Assembly: GCA_949752745.1 (NCBI GenBank) | Contig: OX457031.1 | Span: 42,257,502 to 42,321,501, forward strand | Source: Protula sp. h YS-2021 | Lineage: Eukaryota > Annelida > Polychaeta > Sabellida > Serpulidae | DNA length: 64,000 nucleotides | Direction of reading: 5' to 3' | In this document: piece after piece, positions 1 through 11,223 of the stretch | How positions within the stretch are numbered: position 1 is the stretch's first letter | Layout: each line of letters starts with the position of its first letter | Made by a program: the position numbers and the translations under genes | Notes under the pieces: generated by a model | What the model was told of the DNA's origin: nothing | Databases searched by the model: none | Seen by the model: only the letters and a program-made list of their open reading frames with translations

Positions 1-1560
1 CGTTCCATACATTTCTAATGAAATGACAACGTCTTTCAATATTCATTTATCTGCCCATTAGTTTCCATTGGACTTAAAGTCCTATCCCATCCATATTTAT
101 CCCGCTCTTACATACATTTTACTTTAGGAAAGTACACGGCTCAACAAAAATTCTGTTCATTATCAGACATAAAAATTCATTAAGTTAGTATGCAATCATA
201 TGTCATTTTAAAACAGATACCGTAGTTTATGAGGTTACTTGATGAAGCAAAAAGTTCTTCTCTGGCAGAAAGCCGATAAAAAAATAATAGACGTACTTTG
301 AGAAAATTCTGGTGAAAGTTTAAAATCATTCTACATCAATTCCTTTTATCTTTTTTTTTTTTTTGGGGGGGGGGGATGGTAAAAAAAATGTGTGGCGTAA
401 TGACCCCTCCCATTTCTCATACGCTTTACACAATAGCTGTGACGGTATCCATTGGTCATAAATATAGCTTACGCACAACCCCAGAACCACGCTGCCCATT
501 CCATGTGTAATACCTTTATATGATAACTAATTAGTATTCTCCGAAACCTTTCTCTGTTTATCACACGCTTTGAAATCTTTCCAAAGCTTCCTGTGAGGCT
601 TCTCTGATTTTTAACAGATAGCTCTAAATTCTTTAATTTTCCATGTACAAGTGTATATTATATTGAAATATATATCTTCATTTTTGGCGTTATTTAAAAC
701 TCCTTTCTAATAATAGTTCTGACTAATCTTCAAATGAGTCTTTGATATCTTTCGATAAGATTTCCCCCGTTGTAACCTGTGATGTAATAAAGTATTGAAA
801 TAATTAAGTATCATTCTCACGAAAAATTATAAATAAATAATATGCTGTATTTTATAAATAAAGTATTTATTTTTTAACACGCTGGGCAATTAATAACATT
901 GCTCCTAAGTGTAATCCAAAGCTTGTGGTCTTCATATAATATACTCAATGGCTTCATATGTTTTCTCACCTCAGTAAGAATCTGTAAGATGATAAATAAA
1001 CTTGGTTTCGGTCACATTTACAATCATTGATTTAAAGTTTCAATTCATAGCACCGTGCTTTTTTTAAATATTTTTTTTCTACTGGCATTCTGGTCTGGAA
1101 CCCTTCAGCACAGACCGACACAATGCAGACTCCAGCTGATCCAAGCGGCAAGTATGACGTCACAAACAGCTGCTTACGACTCAAGGTATAGGTCCCCCAT
1201 CCCCTCATTAATTACGTCATTGACGCCTTCAGCTGTCTTAATTAGAAAACCGAATCCAACTACTAGACACATATCGATTACAATGAGCTTAATTGAAACA
1301 GTTATACCTTAAAGAAAACAAAAGATGTCCCATCTCAGTGCCATATGGCGTAATTTTGTAATAATATTAAGACAACTCAATACTTGAAAGCTAAGACATT
1401 TTTGTAATAATAGAGTGACACTTCATACCAGTGTGAAAGCATATGAGAATAAATCAGTTCACGAAATTACAAATGAAATGTTGAAAATTCTTCCTTAAAT
1501 AGTTTGCAGGAAGATCTTGTTATATTTATAGATTCTGTTTTTGCAGTTTGAACATAATTT
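1..1560. other. Non-coding 3' flank of engrailed
   Basis: This AT-rich stretch lies downstream of the engrailed stop codon in the minus-strand sense. I see no credible exon in it; the open frames present are short and have no recognisable motif. It should contain the engrailed 3' UTR and its polyadenylation site. A T run followed by a G run lies near 350-375. Confidence 0.6.
866..871 (-). promoter_or_regulatory. Candidate polyadenylation signal of engrailed
   Basis: The plus-strand hexamer tttatt reads AATAAA on the minus strand, about 690 bases past the engrailed stop codon. The spacing is plausible for a 3' UTR, but AATAAA is common by chance in DNA this AT-rich, so transcript evidence is missing. 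Confidence 0.25.
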
Positions 1561-1868
1561 TTAATCCGCAGATGCGTTTGTGGCATGGTTGTACAGTCCC
1601 TGTGCCATCAGGGACAGAGCGAGTGGGTTGCGAATTCCAGACGTTTTCTTCAGTTTCGCCCGTTTATTTTGAAACCATATTTTCACTTGTGCATCAGTGA
1701 GGTCCAACTCGTCGGCTAGTTTTGCTCGACGTTCCTCGGTGAGATATCGATTCTCGTCAAATTCTCGTTTTAAACGAGAGAGCTGTTCATTTGTGAATGC
1801 GATCCTTGGCCTTTTCTCTGGCGCCGATTGCGTGGTTTCTTTGCGCCGTATTTTACGAGATCGCGGGC
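1561..1868 (-). CDS. en: engrailed, exon 2 (homeodomain, EH3-EH5)
   Basis: This is the last coding exon of the homeobox transcription factor Engrailed, a nuclear DNA-binding repressor of segmental, neural and shell-field patterning. The acceptor is TTGCAG before 1868 in phase 1, matching the exon 1 donor. The stop TAA is at 1563-1561. It encodes residues 253-353. The EH3 basic region [10 protein letters not shown] is followed by a 60-residue homeodomain (about 269-328) that starts EKRPRIAFT. The recognition helix contains [13 protein letters not shown], with Trp48, Phe49, Gln50 and Asn51 at residues 316-319. The Engrailed-specific tail EH5 reads [19 protein letters not shown]. Gln50, Asn51 and the LMAQGLYNH tail separate Engrailed from other homeobox classes. 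Departures from the usual Engrailed pattern are Ile at homeodomain position 6 (usually Thr) and Val/Leu for Ile in helix 3. The reading frame shows no damage. Confidence 0.96.
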
Positions 1869-2162
1869 CTGCAAAATGATAAAAGTAATGATAGAATCAT
1901 AAATCTAGAAGAAAACGGTTGAAATTTGTTCTTAGAATAGGATTTTAGAACAGAACAGAAAAGTCAGCGTAAAGACGTGTGCAAGGATAGACTGCGGATT
2001 GGCTGCGGATTGACTGTCGTGTTCAAGGGAAGTCAGTTAAAAAAACAGGCAATTACAAATGTACGAATATTTTATTGACATATTTTTGTCTCTGACAATA
2101 AGTAAAGGAAGTGAGAATGAGCGATGTGTAATATTGGCGAGGCAAGACTGGCGATGGGTACT

Positions 2163-2183
2163 CCCCCCCCCCCCCCCCCCCCC
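2163..2183. repeat. Poly-C run
   Basis: This is an uninterrupted run of 21 C within the engrailed intron (poly-G on the gene's sense strand). Length is likely variable and hard to sequence accurately. Confidence 0.9.
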
Positions 2184-2639
2184 AAGCTGTCTGATGTGAA
2201 AATACTCATTGCATCTGCCCATCCCCAGCCCCGAAAAGAAACGATATATTGGCAATGGTTATTGGTCAATTATTGTTCAATTTCCAGTTTTTTTCCACCC
2301 CTCTGAGCAGCCCCTGTACACATAGTTTGTCACCATTCACCTTAACATTAGTGTACACGCAAAGCTTTACTTCGTGGATGTCACTGAACGAAAATAGTTC
2401 GCAACGTGCATAGTTTATGAAATCTGTCTTTGGACGAAACAAAAATTACCAACCAAGAAATGACAACAACCTTACATTTGTCTTAAAATCGTTACCACTA
2501 TAAGAAATAAAACAAATTAAAAGGGGAGGTTTTAGATGTTCATTATATATTAATTATAAAGCAACACGGAATGCTATGATTTTTTGTTGGTGACCTAAGG
2601 ACAGGATAGAAGCAAAAAACTGGATGCCAAGGGCTTTGT

Positions 2640-2742
2640 TTTTTCGGGACTAATTCCATTTTTGAGTCTCATTCCATTTTCGGGGCTTATTCCTTTTTGG
2701 GCTCATTCCATTTTTCGAGGCTCATTCCATTTTTCCAGGTAA
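2640..2742. repeat. Short degenerate tandem repeat
   Basis: About five diverged copies of a roughly 20-base unit of the form ggctcattccatttttcg lie within the engrailed intron. Nothing suggests coding. Confidence 0.7.
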
Positions 2743-3263
2743 ATTTCCCACTACCAGTATTTGTCTTATGCGCTCTTTTCGCACATTTTAAGTTGCCCGC
2801 GAGCGTCAATTGTTTACCAAATGAAGTGTCCGGTGATTTCTTCTTTTTTCAGAGGAGCTTGTTTTGACAGAGAAAGGGTATCCTATGATGTACTCAGTAT
2901 CAGTAATAATTACAGATATATTTTTTTAGTAAGTAATTTTTAGTATAAAGTGTACAAGTAAAATTGCATTCTATTTTTAATAGTAAAAAAGTACCAATAC
3001 TTTTACTACCACTACCACAACTATCATTTTTCTAGCTAATTATTATTATTGTTGTTGTTATTGTTATTATTGTATTAACAAGTGATATTGGATTAGCAAA
3101 GCAATTACAGTGATTTAAGCCTGAAAAATAATCTGTTTTGTTTGGCATCCTGCTGGTTTATTTGTTTTCATGGTTTTATTCTTTGAAATAGTGCGGATCA
3201 TTTTCACGCCTTCGCTGCTCAGTCACCAAAGTGCCAGAGAATATTTTAAAAATATATCTCGGT

Positions 3264-3424
3264 TGTAGTGTTTTGGTGTATTCCCATATTCTATATTTAG
3301 AGTATATTCCAAGGGATACCCTCAGTCTCGCTCTGGGCGAGAAGCCCGCATCATGTCATGTAGTTTGAACGAATAAAGTTTGTGTAAATAGACAGCAATC
3401 AGTTTTCTTTTAGGAATATTATAT
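3264..3424 (+). repeat. 5' LTR of Gypsy element
   Basis: This 161-bp LTR starts TGTAGTG and contains an AATAAA polyadenylation signal at 3372-3377. It matches 8120-8280 base for base. The right end reads TATTATAT rather than the usual terminal CA, which is mildly unusual. Confidence 0.95.
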
Positions 3425-3435
3425 TGGCGACGAGG
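3425..3435 (+). promoter_or_regulatory. Primer-binding site, tRNA-Ser type
   Basis: TGGCGACGAGG begins directly after the 5' LTR. Its complement, CCTCGTCGCCA, fits the 3' end of tRNA-Ser(GCT), whose acceptor strand starts GACGAGG. The tRNA assignment is from memory of that tRNA and should be treated as likely rather than proven. Confidence 0.7.
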
Positions 3436-3865
3436 ATTATAAAGAAATAGAGAAAGGGATGACGAAATTTTGATTCGAGAAAATGAGGGATTAGCGAGAA
3501 ACTGAGGTGTTTATTGTAACACGAGACATTTTCTTTGTTTGATGGGTGGATCCGGATGCATTAATTCATAAGGCGAATGCTCCTTAGTTTTGTGGATATC
3601 TTGCGGTAAAAGTGACCGAATGACTTTAAATAGGTATAAATTACGTTTGGAAGAAGTGGATTGTGATTTTTAAGGGAGATATTCGGAGATATTAGATGAA
3701 CTGTTTTGACAATGTGGGATGGATATTAGTCACATGATACAGGAACCAGGATTCCCAGTGACGTCACGATTTAGGAAGTAAACAAACACCTGTCAAAACA
3801 CTGAGATAAACAAAGAGCTGTCATTCTGTGACTGAAGTGTAAAAACACAGTGAAACTAAAGCGCT

Positions 3866-6800
3866 ATGGCTGCTAACGATTTGACGGTGCTTCCAAGCTT
3901 TAACCCACATGGGGATAATTTGTCAACAAACTGGAGAAAGTGGAAACGTGCATTTAATTTGTATTTAACTGCCAAAAACATTACGGATGATAAACGCAAA
4001 GTAGCCACAATGTTGCATACAGCAGGTATGGAATTTCAAGAACTGTATTACACTTTAGCAGGCGGTGATGAAACGAAGAATTTTACAGACAGTATTGCAA
4101 TGTTAGACGGTCATTTTATTCCAAAATCGAACGTCATTTTTGAGCGATACCAGTTCCGCCAAATGGCTCAGAAATCGGATGAGACCGTGGATCAATTTGT
4201 GTGTCGTCTAAGAAAACAAGCAGAATTGTGTGAATATGACGATATTGACAATACGGTGCGCGATCAGTTGATTGACAAATGTTTCAATTCTGCGTTAAGA
4301 AGAAAGTTTCTTGAGAAAACAGGTACAGCAACTTTAACGAATTACTTGGATATTGCTCGAGCGTTCGAAGCGGTCGAATCGCAGATGAAGGCTTTGTCGT
4401 CGGAGCCGAGTGGTCAGGTTAACAAAGTAACCGCGCGTAGTAACCCACCCCAGCGCTCAAAACAAGGTACAAAACGGTGCTTCAGGTGCAATCGAGAGGG
4501 ACATTTTGCAAAAGATAAAATATGTCCAGCCCGGGATGCTACATGCTCGTCATGTGGGCGAGTGGGACATTTTGCTGCATGCTGTAGGTCAACGTCAGAT
4601 CAACGTCAAGAAGGAGGAAAAACGTCAAATCAACGTCGTGGAGGTCAGACGTCGGATCAACGTCATCGAGGTCAAACTTCAAATCAACGTCGACGAACAA
4701 ACCAACCTAGACGTCAGGTATCTCAGCAGGAGGACGTCGACCGGAAGTCACGTGTTCAAAACGTGACCACTGAGAGTGACACAGGTGGAAACAAACATGA
4801 CGATAATTATGCTTTTTGTATTGGTGCGCAAGGAAATAAATGCGGGTACACTGATTTGGAAGTGGGAAATGTGTGCATGCGTAGGGTTTTAATCGACTCA
4901 GGGGCATCTTGTAATATTGTGGATCAAAACGTATGGGAGTCATTAAAAAGGCAAAACGTTTCATGCACGTCCAAAGCAGAGACCCGAACGTTATTTGCAT
5001 ATGGTCAAGAAAAACCGATGGAAACGTGTGGTACATTTAGAAGTGTTATATATTGTAAAGAAACCGATCGAAGGTGCGTAGATGAGTTTGTGGTAGTGAA
5101 GGGAACCGGATGTTCCTTAATTGGTAAAAGTACCGCGGAGAGATTAAACGTACTCAGAGTTGGTCCTCCAGGGAAGGAAAATGTGTGTTCTATTGTACGT
5201 GAGGGTAGCGGTACTGACATTCTGAAATCGTACAGGGAAGTGTTTACAGGTGTGGGGAAACTTAAAGATTACGAGTTAAAGCTTCATATAGACAGGGAGG
5301 TAAAACCAGTAGCACAAAATATGCGTCGTATCCCGTATAGTTTGAGGGAAAAGGTTGACAAAAAATTGGATGAGCTTCTGGAATTGGATATTATTGAGGA
5401 GGTTCCCCCAAATACGCCATCAACATGGGTCTCACCATTAGTATGTATTCCAAAAAAGGGAAATGACGTGAGGGTGTGTGTCGACATGCGCCTCGCAAAT
5501 CAGGCAATCGAACGCGAACGCCATCCAATTCCCACAGTGGATGATATTTTACAAGATCTGAATGGGGCAAATGTCTTTTCAAAGTTAGACATCAAAATGG
5601 CATTCCATCAGGTTGTAATCAAGGAAGAATGCCGTGACGTAACAACATTTGTGTGTCATAGGGGTTTAATGAGGTACAAGAGATTGAATTTTGGGATCAC
5701 TAGTGCATCTGAGCATTATCAACGCATTATTCGAGACGTGTTACGTGCGTGCAAAGGGGTCGCAAATATCGCTGACGACATTATAGTGTACGGCAGTGAC
5801 CTTGAAAGTCATGATACGAACTTGTTTGCAGTGTTAGAGTGTCTGAAACAAAGCGGGTTGACGTTAAATCCCGAAAAGTGTGAATTTCGAGTACCAAAAT
5901 TGACGTTTTTTGGTCACAGTTTAAGCGGTAATGGCATAGCACCAAGTGAAGAGAAAATTGCGGCAATACAAAATGCACAAGCTCCCAAAACCGTATCTGA
6001 AGTACGATCGTTTCTCGGTTTAGTACAATATTCAGCGCGATTTATTCCAAATTTTTCAGAGTTATCCGAACCATTACGTAGATTAACGAAACAAAAAGTG
6101 GTGTTCATATGGAGAATTGAACAACAAAAGGCATTCAATAGCCTGAAAAAGGCTATATCTGGGGCTGAAACTTTGGCTTACTTTAAATATGGGTGCAAAA
6201 CTCGTATCGTTGCGGACGCTGGACCGACAGCTATTGGCGCAGTATTAGTCCAATTACAGGATAATATTTGGAGAGTTGTCAGTTACGCTTCGCGTGCGCT
6301 GACAGATGTAGAGCGCAGATACTGTCAAACTGAGAAAGAGGCTCTTGGGTTAGTGTGGGCATGTGAACGATTTTCGTTGTACGTATTCGGTACCCAGTTC
6401 GAATTAGAAACTGACCACAAACCCCTGGAACGTATATACAGTACGAAGTCAAAACCCTCTGCCCGAATCGAAAGATGGGTTCTTAGGCTACAAGGTTATG
6501 ATTATAAGGTTGTCTATCGGCCGGGCAAAACGAACATAGCCGACGCATTATCACGGCTGAACATTTCGGGGAATAAAGATAACTCAGGTGACCAATACGA
6601 TTTTGTAAGTGTATTAGCAGAAGAGAGTGTCCCAATAGCACTTTCACCTAGAGAGGTAGAAAGGGTATCAGAAGTGGATGATGAGTTGTCTATAGTGCGG
6701 GAATGTGTAAGCACGGGAAAATGGGATAATTGCAATTTACCACCAAAAGTAAAATTTGTTTACTTAGCAATAAAAGAAGAACTGTGCGTGTTGGGCAAAT

Positions 6801-7924
6801 TACTGCTGCGCAATAGTCGAATTGTAGTACCTCAAGAGTTGAGAAAAAGAGTTTTAGATTTGGCCCATGAAGGCCATCCAGGAATTGTGAAGATGAAAAA
6901 TTTATTACGCACGAAGGTATGGTGGCCCAAAATGGATTCGGATGTTGAGAAGGTTTGCAAAACATGCCATGCTTGCCAGGTGGTTGGGCCATACAGTGTC
7001 CCCGAACCTATGAAAAGAGCTGAACCACCATCTGGACCATGGCAAGATTTAGCTTGTGATCTGTTAGGTCCCATGCCAAGTGGAGAACAATTACTTGTAA
7101 TTGTGGATTATTATAGTCGTTACTTTGAGGTTATTGCGATGAGAAGTGTTACAACGGAAAATATCATCAAGGTTTTGGAACCTGTTTTTGCACGATTTGG
7201 CTTACCGTTCAGTTTGAAAACGGATAATGCTGGGTATTTTGTATCCGAGGGATTTAGAAACTATTTGGGGAATCATGGGATTACGCATGTGACATCCCCA
7301 CCATTGTGGCCTCAGGCCAACGGAGAGGTAGAAAGACAAAACAGAACGCTTCTCAAAGCAATGAAAAGTGCTGAGGTGGAGGGAAAGAAATGGCAAAACG
7401 AATTAAATAAATTCCTTTTGGCATACAGGTCAACACCTCATTCCAGTACCGGGGCAACTCCGGCATATATGATGTTTGGGAGAGAAATAAAAACTAAATT
7501 GCCAGAAATGAGAGCAGACAAATCTATTCTAGACGAAGGTATCCGTGAAAGAGACTGGGGAAACAAGCTTTCGGCAAAGTTTTACGCAGACAACAAACGG
7601 GGAGCAAAATTCAATGATCTGGCTGTCGGTGATCATGTTCTGATTCGAAATCAAAGAAACGGGAAATTACAGCCAACTTTTGAAAGCCAGCCAGTCACGG
7701 TTAAAAATAAATCAGGCTCAGAAATCACGGTACAAACCAAGGAAGGGAAAGAATACAAACGAAATTCGTCATTTGTAAAACCATATCTGGTAACAGCCGA
7801 AAATGAAAATGATAAAACCTTGGTAACATCTGGCACGCATAAAACAGAACATCGACCAGTCCGCGATCGGAGAGAGCCAGACAGATACGGCGTTCCGATA
7901 ACAGATGTAAAAACATGGCGTTAA
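3866..7924 (+). CDS. Gag-Pol polyprotein of Ty3/Gypsy retrotransposon
   Basis: This is a single uninterrupted frame of 1352 residues starting at ATG 3866, so no frameshift is needed between gag and pol. A capsid-like N-terminal region is followed by two zinc knuckles (about 206-240). The second is a regular C-X2-C-X4-H-X4-C; the first has a longer last spacing. The aspartic protease has the DSGA active site (Asp near 344). Reverse transcriptase carries IADD at about 635-638, where Ile replaces the usual Tyr or Phe. RNase H has its first Asp near 784 and the TDHKPL segment. Integrase has the zinc-binding HEGHPG...CKTCHAC (about 1001-1034) and a catalytic triad Asp1065, Asp1120, Glu1156, giving DX55DX35E. 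All catalytic motifs look intact, so the protein is probably active. It would assemble particles, copy its RNA and insert the cDNA. Confidence 0.96.
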   Translation: MAANDLTVLPSFNPHGDNLSTNWRKWKRAFNLYLTAKNITDDKRKVATMLHTAGMEFQELYYTLAGGDETKNFTDSIAMLDGHFIPKSNVIFERYQFRQMAQKSDETVDQFVCRLRKQAELCEYDDIDNTVRDQLIDKCFNSALRRKFLEKTGTATLTNYLDIARAFEAVESQMKALSSEPSGQVNKVTARSNPPQRSKQGTKRCFRCNREGHFAKDKICPARDATCSSCGRVGHFAACCRSTSDQRQEGGKTSNQRRGGQTSDQRHRGQTSNQRRRTNQPRRQVSQQEDVDRKSRVQNVTTESDTGGNKHDDNYAFCIGAQGNKCGYTDLEVGNVCMRRVLIDSGASCNIVDQNVWESLKRQNVSCTSKAETRTLFAYGQEKPMETCGTFRSVIYCKETDRRCVDEFVVVKGTGCSLIGKSTAERLNVLRVGPPGKENVCSIVREGSGTDILKSYREVFTGVGKLKDYELKLHIDREVKPVAQNMRRIPYSLREKVDKKLDELLELDIIEEVPPNTPSTWVSPLVCIPKKGNDVRVCVDMRLANQAIERERHPIPTVDDILQDLNGANVFSKLDIKMAFHQVVIKEECRDVTTFVCHRGLMRYKRLNFGITSASEHYQRIIRDVLRACKGVANIADDIIVYGSDLESHDTNLFAVLECLKQSGLTLNPEKCEFRVPKLTFFGHSLSGNGIAPSEEKIAAIQNAQAPKTVSEVRSFLGLVQYSARFIPNFSELSEPLRRLTKQKVVFIWRIEQQKAFNSLKKAISGAETLAYFKYGCKTRIVADAGPTAIGAVLVQLQDNIWRVVSYASRALTDVERRYCQTEKEALGLVWACERFSLYVFGTQFELETDHKPLERIYSTKSKPSARIERWVLRLQGYDYKVVYRPGKTNIADALSRLNISGNKDNSGDQYDFVSVLAEESVPIALSPREVERVSEVDDELSIVRECVSTGKWDNCNLPPKVKFVYLAIKEELCVLGKLLLRNSRIVVPQELRKRVLDLAHEGHPGIVKMKNLLRTKVWWPKMDSDVEKVCKTCHACQVVGPYSVPEPMKRAEPPSGPWQDLACDLLGPMPSGEQLLVIVDYYSRYFEVIAMRSVTTENIIKVLEPVFARFGLPFSLKTDNAGYFVSEGFRNYLGNHGITHVTSPPLWPQANGEVERQNRTLLKAMKSAEVEGKKWQNELNKFLLAYRSTPHSSTGATPAYMMFGREIKTKLPEMRADKSILDEGIRERDWGNKLSAKFYADNKRGAKFNDLAVGDHVLIRNQRNGKLQPTFESQPVTVKNKSGSEITVQTKEGKEYKRNSSFVKPYLVTAENENDKTLVTSGTHKTEHRPVRDRREPDRYGVPITDVKTWR

Positions 7925-8105
7925 GTAAACTTTGTGTATTAGAATATGTAAAAATGTGTATTTGGACTTTTGTTGTGAATTGGTACTGATAGCAATTGAT
8001 TAGAACGCAGAATGCATAAGGTGATTAATGAATTTTGAGATTTATATTTTGTTTGCGATTCTCAAAATTTTGATTAATATTCGTGGCGTACAGAAATTTT
8101 GTTTT

Positions 8106-8119
8106 AAAAGGGGGAGGGA
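8106..8119 (+). promoter_or_regulatory. Polypurine tract of Gypsy element
   Basis: The purine-only stretch aaaagggggaggga abuts the 3' LTR, the expected position for plus-strand priming. Confidence 0.85.
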
Positions 8120-8280
8120 TGTAGTGTTTTGGTGTATTCCCATATTCTATATTTAGAGTATATTCCAAGGGATACCCTCAGTCTCGCTCTGGGCGAGAAG
8201 CCCGCATCATGTCATGTAGTTTGAACGAATAAAGTTTGTGTAAATAGACAGCAATCAGTTTTCTTTTAGGAATATTATAT
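8120..8280 (+). repeat. 3' LTR of Gypsy element
   Basis: This is identical to the 5' LTR over all 161 bases by direct comparison. The AATAAA signal lies at 8228-8233. It is followed immediately by the CGGT target-site duplicate at 8281-8284. Confidence 0.95.
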
Positions 8281-8629
8281 CGGTGTGTAATTGTTAACCA
8301 CTGTCGTTTCAAATGACTTGTAACTTTGAATCCAATTTGAACGGTTGGTGTAGCTTCCCACTTAAGGCGACTGGCTGGCGTGGTGTTTCATTTCATGCGT
8401 GAAACTGGCTGGATTTCATAAGGATACACGCTTTTACATGTTAAAATATTGACCTTTATGTGCAACCGCAATACGATACGACAAAGAATGGTGAACTGTA
8501 GCAAAAGAATCATCACTTTTTCTTCTTAGAAACACATTCAAAACATGTTCAGATTAACAAATACTGAACAAATAAGTGTATTTTATATTCGTTTACTTCT
8601 TAGTTTGTTATGATTTTGAAATGAATTAT

Positions 8630-8760
8630 TATTAGTGTCATCATTATTATTGCTACTGTCATTATCGATAAAAAATAATGATAATAGTATTATTATATTA
8701 CTATTATTATCATTATTATTATTATTGCTTCTGTCATCAATAATAATAATAATAACAATA

Positions 8761-8859
<99 letters not shown>

Positions 8860-8872
8860 ATTATTATGTCTC
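8630..8872. repeat. TTA/ATT trinucleotide microsatellite
   Basis: A long ATT-type microsatellite, with an almost pure core at about 8760-8870 and interrupted flanks. It creates an apparent leucine/isoleucine-rich open frame with no coding merit. Confidence 0.92.
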
Positions 8873-9535
8873 ATTCAACACAATGAACCAATCAAAATTT
8901 TCTTTTCCAAAATTGAGCGAAAACTTCAAGTCGTAAAATTTTTTTGCGGTAAAGTTGTTAAATTGTTGCGGGTATTCTTTAGCAAAAGATACAAACAAAT
9001 ATGCAGATAATTGAATGCTCTCGAAAAGGGAGAAGCTATTTGTATCGTTTTTGAGACTTTTATTTTTGTTTATATTTTTTGCGATTAAATTCCACAATTC
9101 AGCGTTGTTTACTTTTTTTTGTAATTAAAAAAAGCAAAATCACAAATTTAAAATCCACTTAATGTGCCAACTAAATGGTAACTAGCCATATTAAATAACA
9201 AACTTGCCGAATTCGTTGAGGAGGATTTTATGTTTTATTTTATTTTTATTATGATTTTTGTTATTATTTATTTATTTGTTTATTTATTTATACGAGTGAG
9301 CTTAGAGATTCATAATTTAGCATAAGTCAACAATACCTGAATCCACCTATAATAATATCTGGGCAATTACATGTTAACCCGTCATAGCCAACTCCACTCC
9401 CCTCCTCCCCAAAATCTAGTTACTCCCCTTTGCAGAACTTTGCAGTATTATTGTAAACAACAGTAAAACCGATTATCTTTCCCTGTGATTATCTTCTCCC
9501 GGCTGGGAAAATGATCCAATCTAAGAGTTTGTATT
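8873..9535. other. AT-rich intronic DNA, nothing recognised
   Basis: This is engrailed intron sequence with T-rich patches (for example 9230-9290). A minus-strand open stretch of 77 codons at 8864-9097 has no recognisable domain. I see no gene. Confidence 0.5.
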
Positions 9536-9547
9536 GTCGCTGCACAG

Positions 9548-9645
9548 CTTCCCACAACCCCCTCCCCCCTCCCACAACCCCCTCCCCCTCCCACAACCCC
9601 CTCTCCCTCCCACAACTCCCTCCCACCCCTCCCACACACCTGTCC
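9548..9645. repeat. C-rich minisatellite
   Basis: About seven imperfect copies of a 14-17-base unit built on cccacaaccccctccc form a strongly strand-asymmetric C-rich tract on the plus strand. It is G-rich on the engrailed sense strand, where several G-quadruplexes could form. Confidence 0.85.
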
Positions 9646-11223
9646 AAGCTCTCCCTCTGTTCAATTATAGTCTCCGGTATTAAATGGATTTTAATCTGTT
9701 AGGAACTACTCTAAAAGTTTAACGGACCGGAATAAAGAAAGAAGTCTTTCATATCTACGCAGGCAGATTTACAGAAGATTATCTTCATTACGGTCCTTAC
9801 CTCCATAGAACCGAATTTTTAGAGTAAAGCAATACACCACCAAAGCAGTACAGTTGAGCAATAAGACACCAAGATGTTTAAAACATTTTCGTTTCTTTCT
9901 TAAATTTCTTCTTTTTTTTCGTCTTTTTGTTTTGTTTGTTTGTTTGTTTGTTTTTTTTTTGGTTTTTTTTTTTGTTATTTTGTTTTATTTTGTTTTGGGG
10001 CGGAGGGATATTTTGTAATATCGAAATATTTACAATTTAGCCAATTTAGAAGGACATCATTAGAGGGGGGAAGTTGCCAAGTCTATCACCCTCCTGCTTG
10101 GTCATACGGGGTGTGTGTGGGGGGGGGGGGCTGGAGATAAGCAAGAGTATTTCACCGGGCAAGACTATCTACCCGAACTCGTTATTTTTCTCAGTGGGCA
10201 TAAACTTCCTTGTGGTTTTATATGCCTGGAATGATTGTTAATTTGTAGCAAACTATACTTTATTTCGGCAGGAGTAAGTGACTCAAGTGAAAGATTTCGG
10301 ACAAACAAAAATAAAACTATGAAGTTTCCTTGTCCTCATTTATCCTCACCATTTTAGTTAATACTGCATTTTCAAATTGCAATTGAGTCAATTGCGAGAA
10401 ACCTCGCCGAGTTGGACAGTTGAAACCATTCCCAAACTTAAACAACTTTCTGGAAAACTCCCTAAGGGGGACAAATAACCGGTGTTTCAGAAAAGCTTGA
10501 CCCCCGGGGAGCAGAAATTAGTTAGGCCGAGATATCATGTTATACGGGGTGTAGGAGCTGGTCTAGACTATCTTTCCTGGACCGCAAGAATACGTCAAAA
10601 GCGCTAAAAATTTCAACTGCCTCCTGACACATGCACCAAAGTGTTTAAGACATTTGAGCGAAAGCCATATGATGCAACGATCAAGATGTTACATTATTTG
10701 AGCATGGACGGCAAGTAAAGTCGGTCAGTCCCTCTTAGACGTCTCGGACGCTCCAGCTTGGGTCCGCAAGACCCAACGTCTTTTATTTTTATTTAATTTT
10801 TTTTTTTTGACGCTGTTCGGAAGATTCAAACTTCTATATAAAGATTCGCTTCTTTGATGACACGAAGCCTCAAACGAAAAATCTAAAACTGAAACCGTTA
10901 GGGGCTCTACAACAGGCTTGCGAAGAAAGAAATATCTCGGCGTCATTTTTTCTCATGCCTTTGGGCACAGGTATAAAGTCCGTGTGGACTTGCAACGGGC
11001 GTATAGCGATGTGGGCTTTATGATTTAATTACATAATGCTATTGTTCTAAATTTGGCATTTTTGACTTGCAGTCCTTGTCGCTTTTGAACCATTTATTTG
11101 GCGCTTTTGTGCTACCGGTTGGCGTTTTTGTCCAAATAAGTGGTTGTCCTACGTTATTTTCGAACATCGGGGGTGGGGGTAGATAAAAGGGAAGTAAGCT
11201 AACCTGAAACTCCACTCATCCCA
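9646..11223. other. Intronic DNA next to engrailed exon 1
   Basis: This holds T-rich simple sequence (9900-10000) and a G run near 10115-10130. No exon is supported. Confidence 0.5.

Larger units (their letters stand above)
3264..8280 (+). mobile_element. Full-length Ty3/Gypsy LTR retrotransposon
   Basis: This is a complete element: 161-bp 5' LTR, primer-binding site, one long gag-pol frame, polypurine tract and 161-bp 3' LTR. I could align the two LTRs by eye with no difference. It is flanked by a target-site duplication, CGGT at 3260-3263 and 8281-8284; this could be read as five bases, TCGGT, if the LTR ends one base earlier. The order protease, reverse transcriptase, RNase H, integrase is that of the Ty3/Gypsy (Metaviridae-type) superfamily. 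No envelope-like frame follows pol. The single fused frame and the apparent tRNA-Ser primer suggest a Mag-like lineage, which is inference. Identical LTRs plus an intact frame imply recent insertion, so it may be polymorphic. It is oriented opposite to engrailed. Confidence 0.96.

Noticed and set aside
4506..7916. Short frames inside gag-pol on either strand
   Set aside because: Shadows of the 1352-codon frame, without motifs of their own.
8635..8886. Leucine/isoleucine-rich open frame
   Set aside because: Product of the ATT microsatellite.
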